A stretch of DNA of 41,720 nt from Paenibacillus sp. J2TS4 (GCF_018403245.1 NZ_BOSH01000025.1:1-41720); one strand, 5' to 3'. Positions 7,471-15,876 are shown, numbered from the stretch's first letter. Notes: generated by a model not told the origin, from the letters alone. Numbers and translations: made by a program.

Positions 7471-8253
7471 GTGTCACTGCAAGGGGAAGAAAGGAAGAAC
7501 AAAATACTTCATATGCTGGAAATGAAGGGAAGGGTAGAAACCGGGACCCTGGCTAAAGCATTGAAGGTATCCACAGAAACCATTCGCAGGGATTTGGACG
7601 AGCTGGAAGGGGCGGGGAAGCTTAAGAAGGTATATGGGGGCGCGGTCAAAACACTGGACGGGGAAGAGGCGCCTCACCTTGTCCGAGAAGTGGTTAATGT
7701 GGAGGCCAAGAAAAGAATTGGCCACCAGGCGGCCGCCATGGTTAACCCCGGCGATACTATATTTGTCGATGAGGGAACGACCACTTTGAAGATGATCTCT
7801 TATCTGCAGCAGATTCGCGGCCTTACGGTGTTTACCAATTCCTTCCCCGCGGCTTCGGCGTTGATGGACTACACGAACAAACAATCATTTCACGGTAAAA
7901 TCATATTTATCGGCGGAGAAGTCAACTCCGGTCACGCCAGAACGGCGGGTTCCCTCACCGAGCATATGATGGACTCTTTCTATTTTACGAAGGCGTTTAT
8001 TTCCATAGATGGAATGGACCCCGAAGCCGGTTTTACCGGTTATGACGGCAGCAAGTCGATGCTGGCGGCCAAAGTGATCCGGCGAACGAAAGAGGCCTTT
8101 ATTGTCGCGGATTCCTCGAAAATCAGAACTCGTGCCAGTTATCGAATTGCCGGCCTGCACGAGATTCACGCTATCCTATGTGAAAATCCGCCGCCTCCAG
8201 AGTGGCAAACGGCATTGGAAGCAGCGGATACCCGCTGGATCGTCGTTCCCTGA
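7471..8253 (+). CDS. DeoR/GlpR family transcriptional regulator
   Basis: 260 aa. N-terminal DeoR helix-turn-helix at about residues 20-55 (GTLAKALKVSTETIRRDLDELEGAG), followed by the DeoR C-terminal sensor domain with its VDEGTTT (phosphosugar-pocket) and TNS motifs and a later IVADSSK motif. Proteins of this family usually repress catabolic or uptake genes and respond to a phosphorylated intermediate. GTG start at 7471 with AAGGGGGC upstream. It converges on the hydrolase/transporter pair at 8335-10091, the likeliest regulatory target, and is divergent from WG-SLH paralogue 1. Target and effector are inferred. Confidence 0.88.
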   Translation: MSLQGEERKNKILHMLEMKGRVETGTLAKALKVSTETIRRDLDELEGAGKLKKVYGGAVKTLDGEEAPHLVREVVNVEAKKRIGHQAAAMVNPGDTIFVDEGTTTLKMISYLQQIRGLTVFTNSFPAASALMDYTNKQSFHGKIIFIGGEVNSGHARTAGSLTEHMMDSFYFTKAFISIDGMDPEAGFTGYDGSKSMLAAKVIRRTKEAFIVADSSKIRTRASYRIAGLHEIHAILCENPPPPEWQTALEAADTRWIVVP

Positions 8254-8334
8254 CGGGCTGTTATCCGCTGACGGCTCTTCACTCTGCTAAAGAAAGACAA
8301 CTGGTGCTGCCTAAAGGGGGCCTAGCGGAGCGGG

Positions 8335-9195
8335 CTATTCCTTCCGCGTAAACAGATTTGCGGGAACCTTGCCTTCCCAGGCCTCGCAAGGCGGCAAACC
8401 GAGTGCATAGGCAACGATAGAAGCGGTATCCTTGAGCGAAATCTCTCCCGTCAACTGGGTGCCGGGCTGGATATGGGGGCCGTGGCAGCCCCAGAAAACC
8501 GTCATATCCTGTGGATCGCCGCTGCCATGTCCCCGCGGATGATCACCGCCTCCGCCATGATCGGAAGTAAGAATGATGAGGCTGTCCTCCAGCCAGCCGG
8601 CTTCACGAATGGCATCCAGCACCTGCCCGACATAGCGATCCGTCTCCGTTATCTTCGCCAAATATTCAGGCACATGGGCCCCGTAGCCGAATTCATGGCC
8701 GGTATAATCAGGCTCGCCGAAATGAATAAACATCATTCTAAGATCAGGATGATTGCGGATATATTCTACAGCCGAGGCGGCCAATTCAGGATCCGGCAAG
8801 GACAAGGCGTCGAAGCCGCAGGACTCTTCGATGATTCCATGAATAATGGGCCGCCATTCACAGAAAGCGGCGAGCCTGCCTTCCGGCCACTGTTCTTTGG
8901 CCAGCTTCATAAAAGACGGATATGGAGAATCATCCGGATATTTCTCCTCGAAGGCCTTTGTATTATCAAGCCCGTGTTTGGCCGGATCGACCCCATGGAA
9001 CATCGATCCCCAGCACTGTGCGCTGATGGAAGGGAAGACCGTTTGGGCATTGTAGGTATAGGCCCCGTTCTGCAGCACACGATGAATATGGGGTGTGGGC
9101 GTGTCTTTAATGAAGTTGCCCGCGCCGTCCAAACCAATGATAATCACTCTTTTGCAGATGGCCTTATCCCCGCTCTGAAGCTCTTTCGTGTTCAT
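8335..9195 (-). CDS. alkaline phosphatase superfamily hydrolase (type I phosphodiesterase/nucleotide pyrophosphatase-like)
   Basis: 286 aa. Metal-dependent phospho-hydrolase fold: N-terminal IIIGLDGAG with the first metal ligand D23, nucleophile region TVFPSISAQ with Ser56 where Thr is commonest, FIHFGEPDYTGHEFG with D and H ligands, and SDHGGGGDHPRGHG near the C-terminus. No signal peptide, so probably cytoplasmic. The frame is open to 9612, but that upstream part overlaps the transporter gene; ATG at 9195 has AGAGG nine bases before it. It lies 38 bp after the EamA transporter gene on the same strand, so the two likely form an operon for taking up and splitting a phosphoester or phosphonate-like compound; the substrate is not determinable. 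Confidence 0.82.
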   Translation of the reverse strand: MNTKELQSGDKAICKRVIIIGLDGAGNFIKDTPTPHIHRVLQNGAYTYNAQTVFPSISAQCWGSMFHGVDPAKHGLDNTKAFEEKYPDDSPYPSFMKLAKEQWPEGRLAAFCEWRPIIHGIIEESCGFDALSLPDPELAASAVEYIRNHPDLRMMFIHFGEPDYTGHEFGYGAHVPEYLAKITETDRYVGQVLDAIREAGWLEDSLIILTSDHGGGGDHPRGHGSGDPQDMTVFWGCHGPHIQPGTQLTGEISLKDTASIVAYALGLPPCEAWEGKVPANLFTRKE

Positions 9196-9233
9196 TTCAT
9201 TCAACCTCTTTCCCATTGTAATATTGCCCAGGG

Positions 9234-10091
9234 CTATCCCCATAGAGCTATTGCGACAATTCCGAACGTAATCACCGAAGCCATGATGATTCTGCGCATT
9301 CCCTGCTGCTCCTTTAGCAGCAAAATACCGAGCAGCGTCCCGAACACGGTACCGACTTCCCGAATAGGCGCAATAGCGGCCAGCGGAGCCAGCTGCAGGG
9401 CGAACAGAAATAACAGATAGGAGCCGGGAGAGAGAAAAGAACCGAGCACAATTGTGCGCCAATTCATCTGCCATTCTGTCCTGATCAGGCCGGACTTCCA
9501 TACATAACGAGTCCCCACCAGAACATAACCTATATTGGAGATTTCGATCAGGGCAAACGGTGACATCTGGGTCACGATCTGTTTGTCGGTCAAGGTATAG
9601 CCGGTAATGCACAGGCCGACGGATAAGGCCAGCCCAACCGCGAGTGGAGTCAACGCGTTAGACTGGACGCCCGGCTGGCTGGATAAATTGCTGATGACAA
9701 ATAAGCCGACAATGATGAGACCCAATCCCAGCCAACCTATTAGCGATAGAGATTCGTCATAAATGAAGGTGCTCATGACGGGAACTAGCAAAGCGCCTGT
9801 ACCCCTCATGATCGGGTAGACCTGGGACATATCGCCATGCGAATAGGCTTTCGACAGCAGAACAAAGTATGCGCCCTGAAAGCCCATGGACAGCGCGATC
9901 CATAGAAGCAGCGGCCCTGTCAGATGAATATGCGTCAGCTCATAAATAAAATACGGCAAAAATAACACTGCGGCCATGATGTGGATCAGCCATAGAAAGA
10001 CGGCCTTATCCCGGCTTCTTTTCGTAAACAGGTTCCAGACGGCATGGGCCAGACCGGAACCTAGCACCAATAGAATCGCTAACGAAGTCAT
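9234..10091 (-). CDS. EamA/DMT-family membrane transporter
   Basis: 285 aa, about ten hydrophobic segments arranged as two homologous halves of the drug/metabolite transporter fold. N-terminal ILLVLGSGLAHAVWNLFTKR and the second-half REVGTVFGTLLGILLLKEQ box are typical of EamA domains. It exports or imports small metabolites; the family gives no substrate. It is first gene of a minus-strand pair with the phosphatase-superfamily hydrolase 38 bp downstream. ATG at 10091 with a weak AAAAGAGAT Shine-Dalgarno. Confidence 0.85.
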   Translation of the reverse strand: MTSLAILLVLGSGLAHAVWNLFTKRSRDKAVFLWLIHIMAAVLFLPYFIYELTHIHLTGPLLLWIALSMGFQGAYFVLLSKAYSHGDMSQVYPIMRGTGALLVPVMSTFIYDESLSLIGWLGLGLIIVGLFVISNLSSQPGVQSNALTPLAVGLALSVGLCITGYTLTDKQIVTQMSPFALIEISNIGYVLVGTRYVWKSGLIRTEWQMNWRTIVLGSFLSPGSYLLFLFALQLAPLAAIAPIREVGTVFGTLLGILLLKEQQGMRRIIMASVITFGIVAIALWG

Positions 10092-10135
10092 TATCAGATC
10101 ATCTCTTTTCCTGCAGCAGGAATATTATCCTCTTC

Positions 10136-10177
10136 ATAATAAAGGGATATGCCACAAAAAAGCAATATAAAATGTGG
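10136..10177 (-). promoter_or_regulatory. candidate promoter and operator of EamA-hydrolase pair
   Basis: Minus strand TTGCTT (10165-10160) and TATTAT (10141-10136) are 18 bases apart. An inverted repeat CCACA (10152-10156) / TGTGG (10173-10177) spans the -35 region and could be bound by the nearby DeoR-type regulator. The promoter match is moderate. Confidence 0.4.
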
Positions 10178-10290
10178 TTTTTGTTGTTTTTATTTGGTTT
10201 TTCCATGGTAGTTATGTTCTCTGGCTCAAGATCATGAACCTATTCCTGCGGGTGACCTTATTTTACAAGGATGAATATGGAGGAATGTAA

Positions 10291-10319
10291 TTGATGGGTG
10301 GATATCCCTATGCTATACT
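10291..10319 (+). promoter_or_regulatory. sigma-A promoter of WG-SLH gene 2
   Basis: TTGATG (10291-10296) and TATACT (10314-10319) are separated by 17 bases, close to consensus. Transcription would start near 10326, leaving a 173-nt leader before the coding region. Confidence 0.65.
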
Positions 10320-10325
10320 GGCATC

Positions 10326-10498
10326 TGAAAGGCCGGATACGCTTACAATTTCGGCTGTTTCATTGGCTTGGATGGGAAACACCTTCTAAGTGCTGATCCG
10401 ATGACAACCCACCTGCGGCCGTCACTTGTCCTTGGGGTGGGTTTTTTGGCGATTCCGGCCATCCGCTTCCAAGGGGTTAATGCGATGAGGGAGAGTGG
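10326..10498 (+). ncRNA. structured 5' leader with internal terminator (candidate attenuator, class unknown)
   Basis: The leader contains an intrinsic terminator: AACCCACC (10406-10413) pairs with GGTGGGTT (10436-10443) and is followed by TTTTTT. In addition GGCCGGA at the 5' end (10331-10337) is perfectly complementary to TCCGGCC (10454-10460) just after the terminator, which could form a long-range closing helix. A terminator inside the leader of a single gene normally means conditional read-through. I do not recognise a known riboswitch class: signatures of c-di-GMP, fluoride, glycine, SAM, TPP and purine aptamers were looked for and not found. Confidence 0.5.
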
Positions 10499-12286
10499 AT
10501 GAAAAACATGAAGAAACGATGGTTGGTTGTGGTATGCGCTCTGTTAATGTTCGGTGGCACTCCGGTAGGGAGGGCTGCCGAAGCTCCGGCTTTCGTGATT
10601 GAACCGAAATATGATGATGTGGATCTTTACTTCACTGAAGGATTGACGAGCGTTCAATTGGGTGGAAAGTGGGGGGTTGTAGATAAGACAGGCCATGAAG
10701 TCGTTAAGCCTCAGTATGTGGGCATCAATTTTTTTAAGGGCGGCTATGCTGATTTTGTTGGACAATCGGGACAATACGGCTTTATTGACCACACAGGCCG
10801 CGTAGTGGTCCAACCCCAATATTCCAGAGTAGAGATATTTGGCGATGTCTGGGCTGTTCAAAAAAATAATTTTTGGGGCCTTATCGACAAGTCGGGCAGG
10901 GAAATTGTTAAGCCCCAATATGATAATTATAAATGGCAGGGGAACGAGGGGCTTGCATCCGTGAAGAAGAACGGAAAGTACGGCTTTATCGACGAAACGG
11001 GCAAAGAGGTTATCCCTTTTAAATTCGATGTCGCGTACGGCTTTAGCGATGGGCGGGCTCTCGTTATTTTGGATGGCAAAGAAGGTTTCATTGATAGGTC
11101 GGGTAACATCGTTTTCTGGCGTCAACATGATTATGTATGGGACTTTGTCGATGGCATGGCGGTAGCGGAGAAGGACAACCAGTACGGGTTTATCGATCTA
11201 ACAGGAGCGGAGAAAGTTCCGCCTGTCTATGACCGGGTGTTGGACTATGAGGATGGATATGCGTTAGTCTCAAAGAACAATAAAAGCGGCATGATCGACA
11301 AGAATGGTCAAGAAGTGATCGAGCTAAAATATGATATTCTGTCATATTTTAGCGAAGGCCTGTCCGTGTTTAAGTCAAAGGGACGGTGGGGGGCCATCGC
11401 TCAGACGGGTCAAGTCGTCATCGAACCGAAATACGATTATATGTATTCATTTATAGATGGTCTGGCGAGAGTGGAACTCCGTAATAAACTTGGATTTGTA
11501 GATAAGACTGGCCAGGAGGTTATTCCTCTCCAGTATGATTATGCCGCCGAATTTGCAGACGGCCTTGCGGTAGTCAGGAGAGACGGTAAATTCGGGTACG
11601 TTGATAAGCAGGGCCGGGAAGTGATCGAGCCTCAATATGAGGATGCCTATAACTTTAGCGAAGGTCTGGCTTGGGTTAAAAAAGGCGAGAAATGGGGGGC
11701 CATCGCTCAGCCAACTGTTGCGGCCGATTCGGCTCCTCCCCTCGCCGATGTCCCGGATGATTGGGCTGCCAGCGAGGTGGACGAAGCTATAGAAGGCGGC
11801 CTAATCCCTTCCATCTTACAGAGCGGATATAAGGATAAAATTTCCCGACAAGACTTCTGCTTCTTGGCAGTCCATTTTCTAACCGTTCAGACGGGCCGCT
11901 CCTTGGAAAACATCCTGTCGGAAAGAGGGTTGGATTTAAACGATAATCCTTTTAACGATACGCAGGATGCATTTATTACAGCTGCTAATAAGCTGGGCAT
12001 TGTGAGCGGAAGAGGGGAAGGATTATTTGTGCCGGATGATCCTATAACCCGACAGGAAGCCGCGGTCATGCTCAAGAATACTGCGAAGGTGCTCGGAATA
12101 GATATGCCCGTATCCCCATCGGGTTTTGCGGATCAGGACAACATTGCCGCTTGGGCGAAGGATGCCGTTGATTTTGTTTTCTCGGCAGAAATTATGAGCG
12201 GGATGGGGGACCGGCACTTTGTTCCGGAAGGGACTTATACACGCCAACAGGCTTATATGACTATTTTGCGGTTAGCTAAAAATTAA
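10499..12286 (+). CDS. secreted WG-repeat protein with C-terminal S-layer homology domains (paralogue 2)
   Basis: 595 aa. Signal peptide MKNMKKRWLVVVCALLMFGG ending near GRA-AEA, then ten to eleven WG repeats (GFIDETGKEV, GMIDKNGQEV, GFVDKTGQEV and variants), about residues 30-410. Three SLH segments follow (DDWAASEVDEAIEGGLIP; VPDDPITRQEAAVMLKNTA; FVPEGTYTRQQAYMTILRL). Domain order and linker match the gene at 5658-7283, differing by about two repeats, so they are duplicates. Expected to be bound to cell-wall polymer at the surface; ligand unknown. ATG at 10499 is served by GAGGGAGAG. Expression would have to pass the leader terminator. Confidence 0.88.
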   Translation: MKNMKKRWLVVVCALLMFGGTPVGRAAEAPAFVIEPKYDDVDLYFTEGLTSVQLGGKWGVVDKTGHEVVKPQYVGINFFKGGYADFVGQSGQYGFIDHTGRVVVQPQYSRVEIFGDVWAVQKNNFWGLIDKSGREIVKPQYDNYKWQGNEGLASVKKNGKYGFIDETGKEVIPFKFDVAYGFSDGRALVILDGKEGFIDRSGNIVFWRQHDYVWDFVDGMAVAEKDNQYGFIDLTGAEKVPPVYDRVLDYEDGYALVSKNNKSGMIDKNGQEVIELKYDILSYFSEGLSVFKSKGRWGAIAQTGQVVIEPKYDYMYSFIDGLARVELRNKLGFVDKTGQEVIPLQYDYAAEFADGLAVVRRDGKFGYVDKQGREVIEPQYEDAYNFSEGLAWVKKGEKWGAIAQPTVAADSAPPLADVPDDWAASEVDEAIEGGLIPSILQSGYKDKISRQDFCFLAVHFLTVQTGRSLENILSERGLDLNDNPFNDTQDAFITAANKLGIVSGRGEGLFVPDDPITRQEAAVMLKNTAKVLGIDMPVSPSGFADQDNIAAWAKDAVDFVFSAEIMSGMGDRHFVPEGTYTRQQAYMTILRLAKN

Positions 12287-12350
12287 AGAGCAAGTCCGCT
12301 AGGCAGAATGCGTCTTATGGGAATAGATTTTAATTACAGCAGAATTTATA

Positions 12351-12391
12351 AATACCAAAACCTGTCTTGCGGCTGGTTTTGGTATTTTTCT
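12351..12391 (+). terminator. strong intrinsic terminator after WG-SLH gene 2
   Basis: Perfect 12-bp stem AATACCAAAACC (12351-12362) / GGTTTTGGTATT (12375-12386), followed by further T residues. The A-rich 5' side also makes it usable for the opposite strand (exonuclease III gene ending at 12503). Confidence 0.85.
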
Positions 12392-12502
12392 TGAAACTAT
12401 ATAATTTACAAAAAATCGTTATTGGTAAATTTTCGCCAGTAAACGCAGGCTTTCTTGATCAGAGATCATGGACGCCGCAGGCGTTTATCCTTGGCCTGGC
12501 GA

Positions 12503-13267
12503 TTATCCGGGTATTTCCGAAAGGGTTAGAATGATTGGACAGTGGTCGCTGCCTGATATCTCCGAAGCTATTTGCGAATCGATCAGATAAGGGGCTAATC
12601 GTGAAGAAGCGAGAAAATAATCAATTCGCCATCCAATGTTGCGCTCTCGCACCTTGGGCATGTAAGACCACCAGGTGTAAGAGTCCGCCTGCTCGGGATA
12701 GAAATGCCGGAAGGTATCGATGAATCCCGCATTCAGCAATTGAGTCATCTTGTCCCGTTCTTCCGATGTAAATCCCGAGTTGCCCCGATTCGACTTCGCA
12801 TTCTTCAAATCGATTTCCTGATGAGCGACATTTAGATCACCGCAAATAATAACCGGCTTTACTGCATCCAACTGCAGAAGATAAGCAAGAAACCGGTCCT
12901 CCCATTCCAGCCGGTACGCAAGTCGGGATAAATCGCGTCTGGCATTAGGAGTATATACATTGACCAGATAAAAGCCTTCGAATTCCAGTGTTAGAATTCG
13001 CCCCTCTTGCTCTTGATCCTCTTCCAGGCCGTAGCGAACGGAGAGAGGTTCAAGTTTGGTGAATACGGCGGTGCCCGAGTAGCCTTTTTTGGAAGCATAA
13101 TTCCAATAAGTCGTATATTCCCCACCTAGCTCCAGTTGGAGTTGTCCTTCCTGCAGCTTGGTCTCTTGGATACAGAAAATATCGGCGTTTACTTCCTCGA
13201 AATAGGAATAGAAGCCTTTACGGATACAGGATCGGAGTCCGTTAACGTTCCAGGATATTAACTTCAT
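12503..13267 (-). CDS. exoA: exodeoxyribonuclease III (AP endonuclease, ExoA/XthA type)
   Basis: 254 aa. Complete exonuclease III fold with metal and catalytic motifs: SWNVNGLRS (N7), IQETKL (E35), VYTPN, CGDLNVAH (D and N), RIDYF and C-terminal SGSDHCPI (D-H pair). It cuts at abasic sites and removes 3' blocking groups in base-excision repair. The start is uncertain: ATGATCATG gives two in-frame choices (13273 and 13267) and neither has a clear Shine-Dalgarno; 13267 matches the usual MKLISWNVNGLR start of the family. Monocistronic, convergent with WG-SLH gene 2. Confidence 0.95.
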   Translation of the reverse strand: MKLISWNVNGLRSCIRKGFYSYFEEVNADIFCIQETKLQEGQLQLELGGEYTTYWNYASKKGYSGTAVFTKLEPLSVRYGLEEDQEQEGRILTLEFEGFYLVNVYTPNARRDLSRLAYRLEWEDRFLAYLLQLDAVKPVIICGDLNVAHQEIDLKNAKSNRGNSGFTSEERDKMTQLLNAGFIDTFRHFYPEQADSYTWWSYMPKVRERNIGWRIDYFLASSRLAPYLIDSQIASEISGSDHCPIILTLSEIPG

Positions 13268-13600
13268 GATCATGTGCAGCAGGTGCCGTGACTTTTGTCA
13301 TAATAGTAAATAAACCAGCGAGAATAGCCTTACCCCCGGTCTACCACGGGCCCCTTCCTTCCTCCTCGTATTTCTTAATTAGTTCCATCATAAGTTTAGC
13401 ATATAAGCCGGAGTGCTGGCCTTATTTTTTGTGAATAGGGAAGGTCGCTGGCCTTTGTGTTTTGGGTATGAAGGCCTAATTTTATAAATTCGTCCCTTTC
13501 AAGTATAACTGGAATAGTTCTTTCGACCGATAATAGAGATATGAGATTCTTTATAAATTTGGTTGAATGAGTTGTATAAATTGGGATGTGGGGGATGGAA
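13268..13600. other. intergenic region with a terminator-like hairpin
   Basis: No coding frame is convincing here. ATAAGCC (13403-13409) and GGCCTTAT (13418-13425) form a bulged stem followed by TTTTT, which reads as a plus-strand terminator although no plus-strand gene precedes it. The end next to the SLH-CAP gene is AT-rich (TATAAA near 13575) and probably holds its promoter, but no good -35 is evident. Confidence 0.3.
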
Positions 13601-14851
13601 GTGAAGAAATTAAAATCGGCTAGGGTCAGCTTTTTGGTCATGTGCTTCGTCATCAGCATGGCGTTATCCGTCAAGGCCGCAGATTCCGGGTTTACTGATA
13701 TTAATGAAACGCACTGGGCATATCAGGCTATTGAGTGGGCTTCAGGGAATGAAGTAGTTCAGGGGTATTCGGATGGAACCTTTCGTCCAGGCGATGAGGT
13801 GACCGAAGCTGAGTTTCTGACGATGTTTATCCGCAATTTCCGAACGGTGGATGCCGGCAACGCGGGGCAGCATTGGGCCGATCCCATCTACCAGATAGCA
13901 AAGGAGAATAATTATCCTGTTCGAAGCTATGACGTGGATACATATCGGGATACCGTCATTACTCGAGCGGGCATAGCCGAGATTATCGCGGCAGCGGATG
14001 GCACCCATTACACAGGCAGCAATGCTATTCAGTATCTGCTGGATAAGAAATATAGCTCCGGGAAAACCGCGCCAACGGTTGAAGGCTATCAAGGGCAGGA
14101 TTCCTTGACGCGCGCTGAAGCCGTCCAATTTATTAAAAACCTGCGTGAACAAGGGATGGAGGATATTTCACCCCGTCCGCGGGAAGCTGAACCGGAAGTG
14201 AAGAAAGAGGAAGTGTCGGAGGCCCGCAACAAGGAACCGCATCCATCGGATGGGGAGCGAAGTCAGGATCGGGATCGTGAAATAGGGCAAGAAATTTCTG
14301 CAGCAGATACCGGGGCGGAAGAAGGACTGAGCGAATACGATCATCTATTGTTGCAGGATGGGATGTCCCCTTTGAGCAGCAAAGAGCAACAATTGGCCGA
14401 TCTCATTAATGAGTATCGGGAAGAGCTCGGGCTGCCCGCTATGCAAGTATCCAAGTCCTTGACCAAAGTGGCGCGCTATCATGTGTATGACTCCCATGTT
14501 AACCAGCCTTCTGGGGAAGATTGCAATTTGCACAGTTGGTCGGATAAGGGAGATTGGACAGGGGGCTGCTACACAAGAGACCATAAGAACGCCTCCCTTA
14601 TGTGGGACAAGCCTAAAGAAATCACTAATAACAGCTATGAGGGACTTGGCTTTGAAATATCGTATTGGAACTCTCTGGAGGCTACACCAACTAATGCGTT
14701 AGAGGGATGGAAGAAAAGCCCAGGACATAATGACGTCATAATTGGAGTCGATTATTGGAGTAAACTTCGATTCATGGGAGTCTCTGTGGAAGGAAACTAC
14801 GCTCATGTCTGGTTCGGGATCGAAGAAGATCCGAATGGATATTTTGAATAG
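13601..14851 (+). CDS. secreted SLH-domain protein with C-terminal CAP (SCP/YkwD-like) domain
   Basis: 416 aa from the GTG at 13601, which has GGGGGATGG immediately upstream; in-frame ATGs at 13586 and 13595 have no spaced Shine-Dalgarno. Signal peptide to about residue 28 (SVKA-ADS). SLH segments at about 30-75 (DINETHWAYQAIEWASGN, DGTFRPGDEVTEAEF), about 88-135 and a weaker third to about 185. A charged, Glu-rich linker (about 190-255) leads to a CAP domain (about 260-416) with VARYHVYDSH, NLHSWSD, GLGFEIS and SPGHND, carrying the His/Glu residues of the CAP cavity. Surface-attached; CAP domains in spore formers have diverse, mostly unknown roles. Confidence 0.85.
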   Translation: MKKLKSARVSFLVMCFVISMALSVKAADSGFTDINETHWAYQAIEWASGNEVVQGYSDGTFRPGDEVTEAEFLTMFIRNFRTVDAGNAGQHWADPIYQIAKENNYPVRSYDVDTYRDTVITRAGIAEIIAAADGTHYTGSNAIQYLLDKKYSSGKTAPTVEGYQGQDSLTRAEAVQFIKNLREQGMEDISPRPREAEPEVKKEEVSEARNKEPHPSDGERSQDRDREIGQEISAADTGAEEGLSEYDHLLLQDGMSPLSSKEQQLADLINEYREELGLPAMQVSKSLTKVARYHVYDSHVNQPSGEDCNLHSWSDKGDWTGGCYTRDHKNASLMWDKPKEITNNSYEGLGFEISYWNSLEATPTNALEGWKKSPGHNDVIIGVDYWSKLRFMGVSVEGNYAHVWFGIEEDPNGYFE

Positions 14852-14970
14852 AGAAAGCTCATAAAAAATAATGGGTATTCAGATTTTAGAGTGGAAAGGG
14901 CTTATAATTCGCCCTTCTCCATTTTACATTCATAGTTGTTGGTTGGGTATTTTCTCGGTTTCCATCTTTA

Positions 14971-15552
14971 TCATGAAAGATTCATATTTAAAGCAGGACG
15001 CACACCATAACCGTCTATACTGTTATTCCCATAGCTGCGAACACTGCAACCTGTACCTACAAAAAACGCACGTGAAGGCTTGTTTCCTTGTGTTCGCAGC
15101 CACCACCAGGAAAAGCCAACTTCTTCGCCGTCTCTGATGATATAGTTATCTTTGTTCGTTTTATCATATACATATAAGCTGCATCCATCGGGCTTTTTCG
15201 TCTTGGCAAAATCGGTTCCAACAGCGCGCCTCAAATCCTTGCCGTGGCTCTCGGATAAATCGTTTATCTCGGCAACGCTTAGCAGAAAGACCTTGTCCTC
15301 CGTATCCGGGCAGCCCTCTCCGTTGTCCGTGCAATGAGTTGTCTTTATGAATTGCTTTTCAGCGTCACTGAATGCGGCGTTATAGAATTCATCATTCAGC
15401 CATTCGCGCAAATCGCAGTCATGCCACGTCATTTCCATGCAATCACGCCACTTCAGATTCGCGCTCTTGCCGTGATACCTCTTGCAGTCCAAAATATACT
15501 CACTCAAAACAAACAGCTCGCTTCCTGAATTTTGAAGAACCCGCCATTTAAT
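14971..15552 (-). pseudogene. 5'-truncated DUF6273-domain gene
   Basis: The minus-strand frame encodes the later part of a DUF6273 domain: WHDCDLREWLNDEFYNAAFS, DKVFLLSVAEINDLS, WWWLRTQG and YGVRPALNMNL at the C-terminus. The domain homology begins upstream of the only usable start: IKWRVLQNSGSELFVLSEY is in frame before the TTG at 15507, yet no start codon with a ribosome binding site exists, and the frame runs back through the terminator of the 87-aa gene to its stop. The N-terminal portion (signal peptide or anchor plus the GxIxFG strand) is missing. It is best read as a gene remnant; translation from TTG at 15507 (178 aa) cannot be excluded. Confidence 0.6.
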
Positions 15553-15558
15553 CGATCT

Positions 15559-15600
15559 AAAAAACCGGAGGCTAATCTCGAATGGAGAGAAGCTTCCGGT
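15559..15600 (-). terminator. intrinsic terminator of the 87-aa coiled-coil gene
   Basis: Minus-strand hairpin with arms 15600-15591 and 15573-15564 (9 of 10 pairs, ACCGGAAGCT-type stem), followed by TTTTTT (15564-15559). It lies 13 bp after the stop of the small gene and just before the truncated DUF6273 frame. Confidence 0.75.
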
Positions 15601-15612
15601 CTTCTTATGTCG

Positions 15613-15876
15613 TTATTTGATCTTCTTTACTTTATCAATATCCATCTCGTTCTGAAAAATTCTCGCGGCCATATATTGATGCTCAACCTTATTTTCCCTT
15701 AGCTCGTACATAACTTCATCAAACCTTTTATCTACCTGCTCGAACCGCTTGTCAATTTGCTCAAACCTTCTCTGGTTCTCATCCTTCATTTCTTCAATGA
15801 CGGCTTTAATCGTTCCTATAGATAGAATAAGATCACTCAACATGGTCTCGATCTGGTTTAGCTTTTGTTCAGACAA
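15613..15876 (-). CDS. small coiled-coil protein of unknown function
   Basis: 87 aa, not assigned to a family with a known function. Nearly the whole protein is predicted helical with heptad character: residues ~35-60 contain the near-repeat RRFEQIDKRFEQVDKRFDEV, typical of trimeric or dimeric coiled coils. No membrane segment or cysteine. TTG start at 15876 is supported by a perfect Shine-Dalgarno GGAGGTGAT five to six bases away. Its own terminator follows, so it is monocistronic. Confidence 0.7.
   Translation of the reverse strand: MSEQKLNQIETMLSDLILSIGTIKAVIEEMKDENQRRFEQIDKRFEQVDKRFDEVMYELRENKVEHQYMAARIFQNEMDIDKVKKIK

Noticed and set aside
8473..9420. 315-aa plus-strand open frame
   Set aside because: Antisense to the phosphatase-superfamily hydrolase and end of the EamA gene, both with clear family motifs.
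9196..9612. N-terminal extension of the phosphatase-like hydrolase
   Set aside because: The added ~139 residues lie over the transporter gene in another frame and show no relation to the hydrolase family; a proper start with Shine-Dalgarno exists at 9195.
10326..10498. Fluoride-type or c-di-GMP riboswitch in the WG-SLH gene 2 leader
   Set aside because: CTGATnnGATGAC loosely recalls the fluoride motif, but the GGCGATG and CGCC pairing partners are absent, and no c-di-GMP core is present.
13403..13432. Terminator of a small RNA in the exoA/SLH-CAP gap
   Set aside because: The stem is bulged and no promoter or conserved transcript body could be seen; noted only within the intergenic entry.
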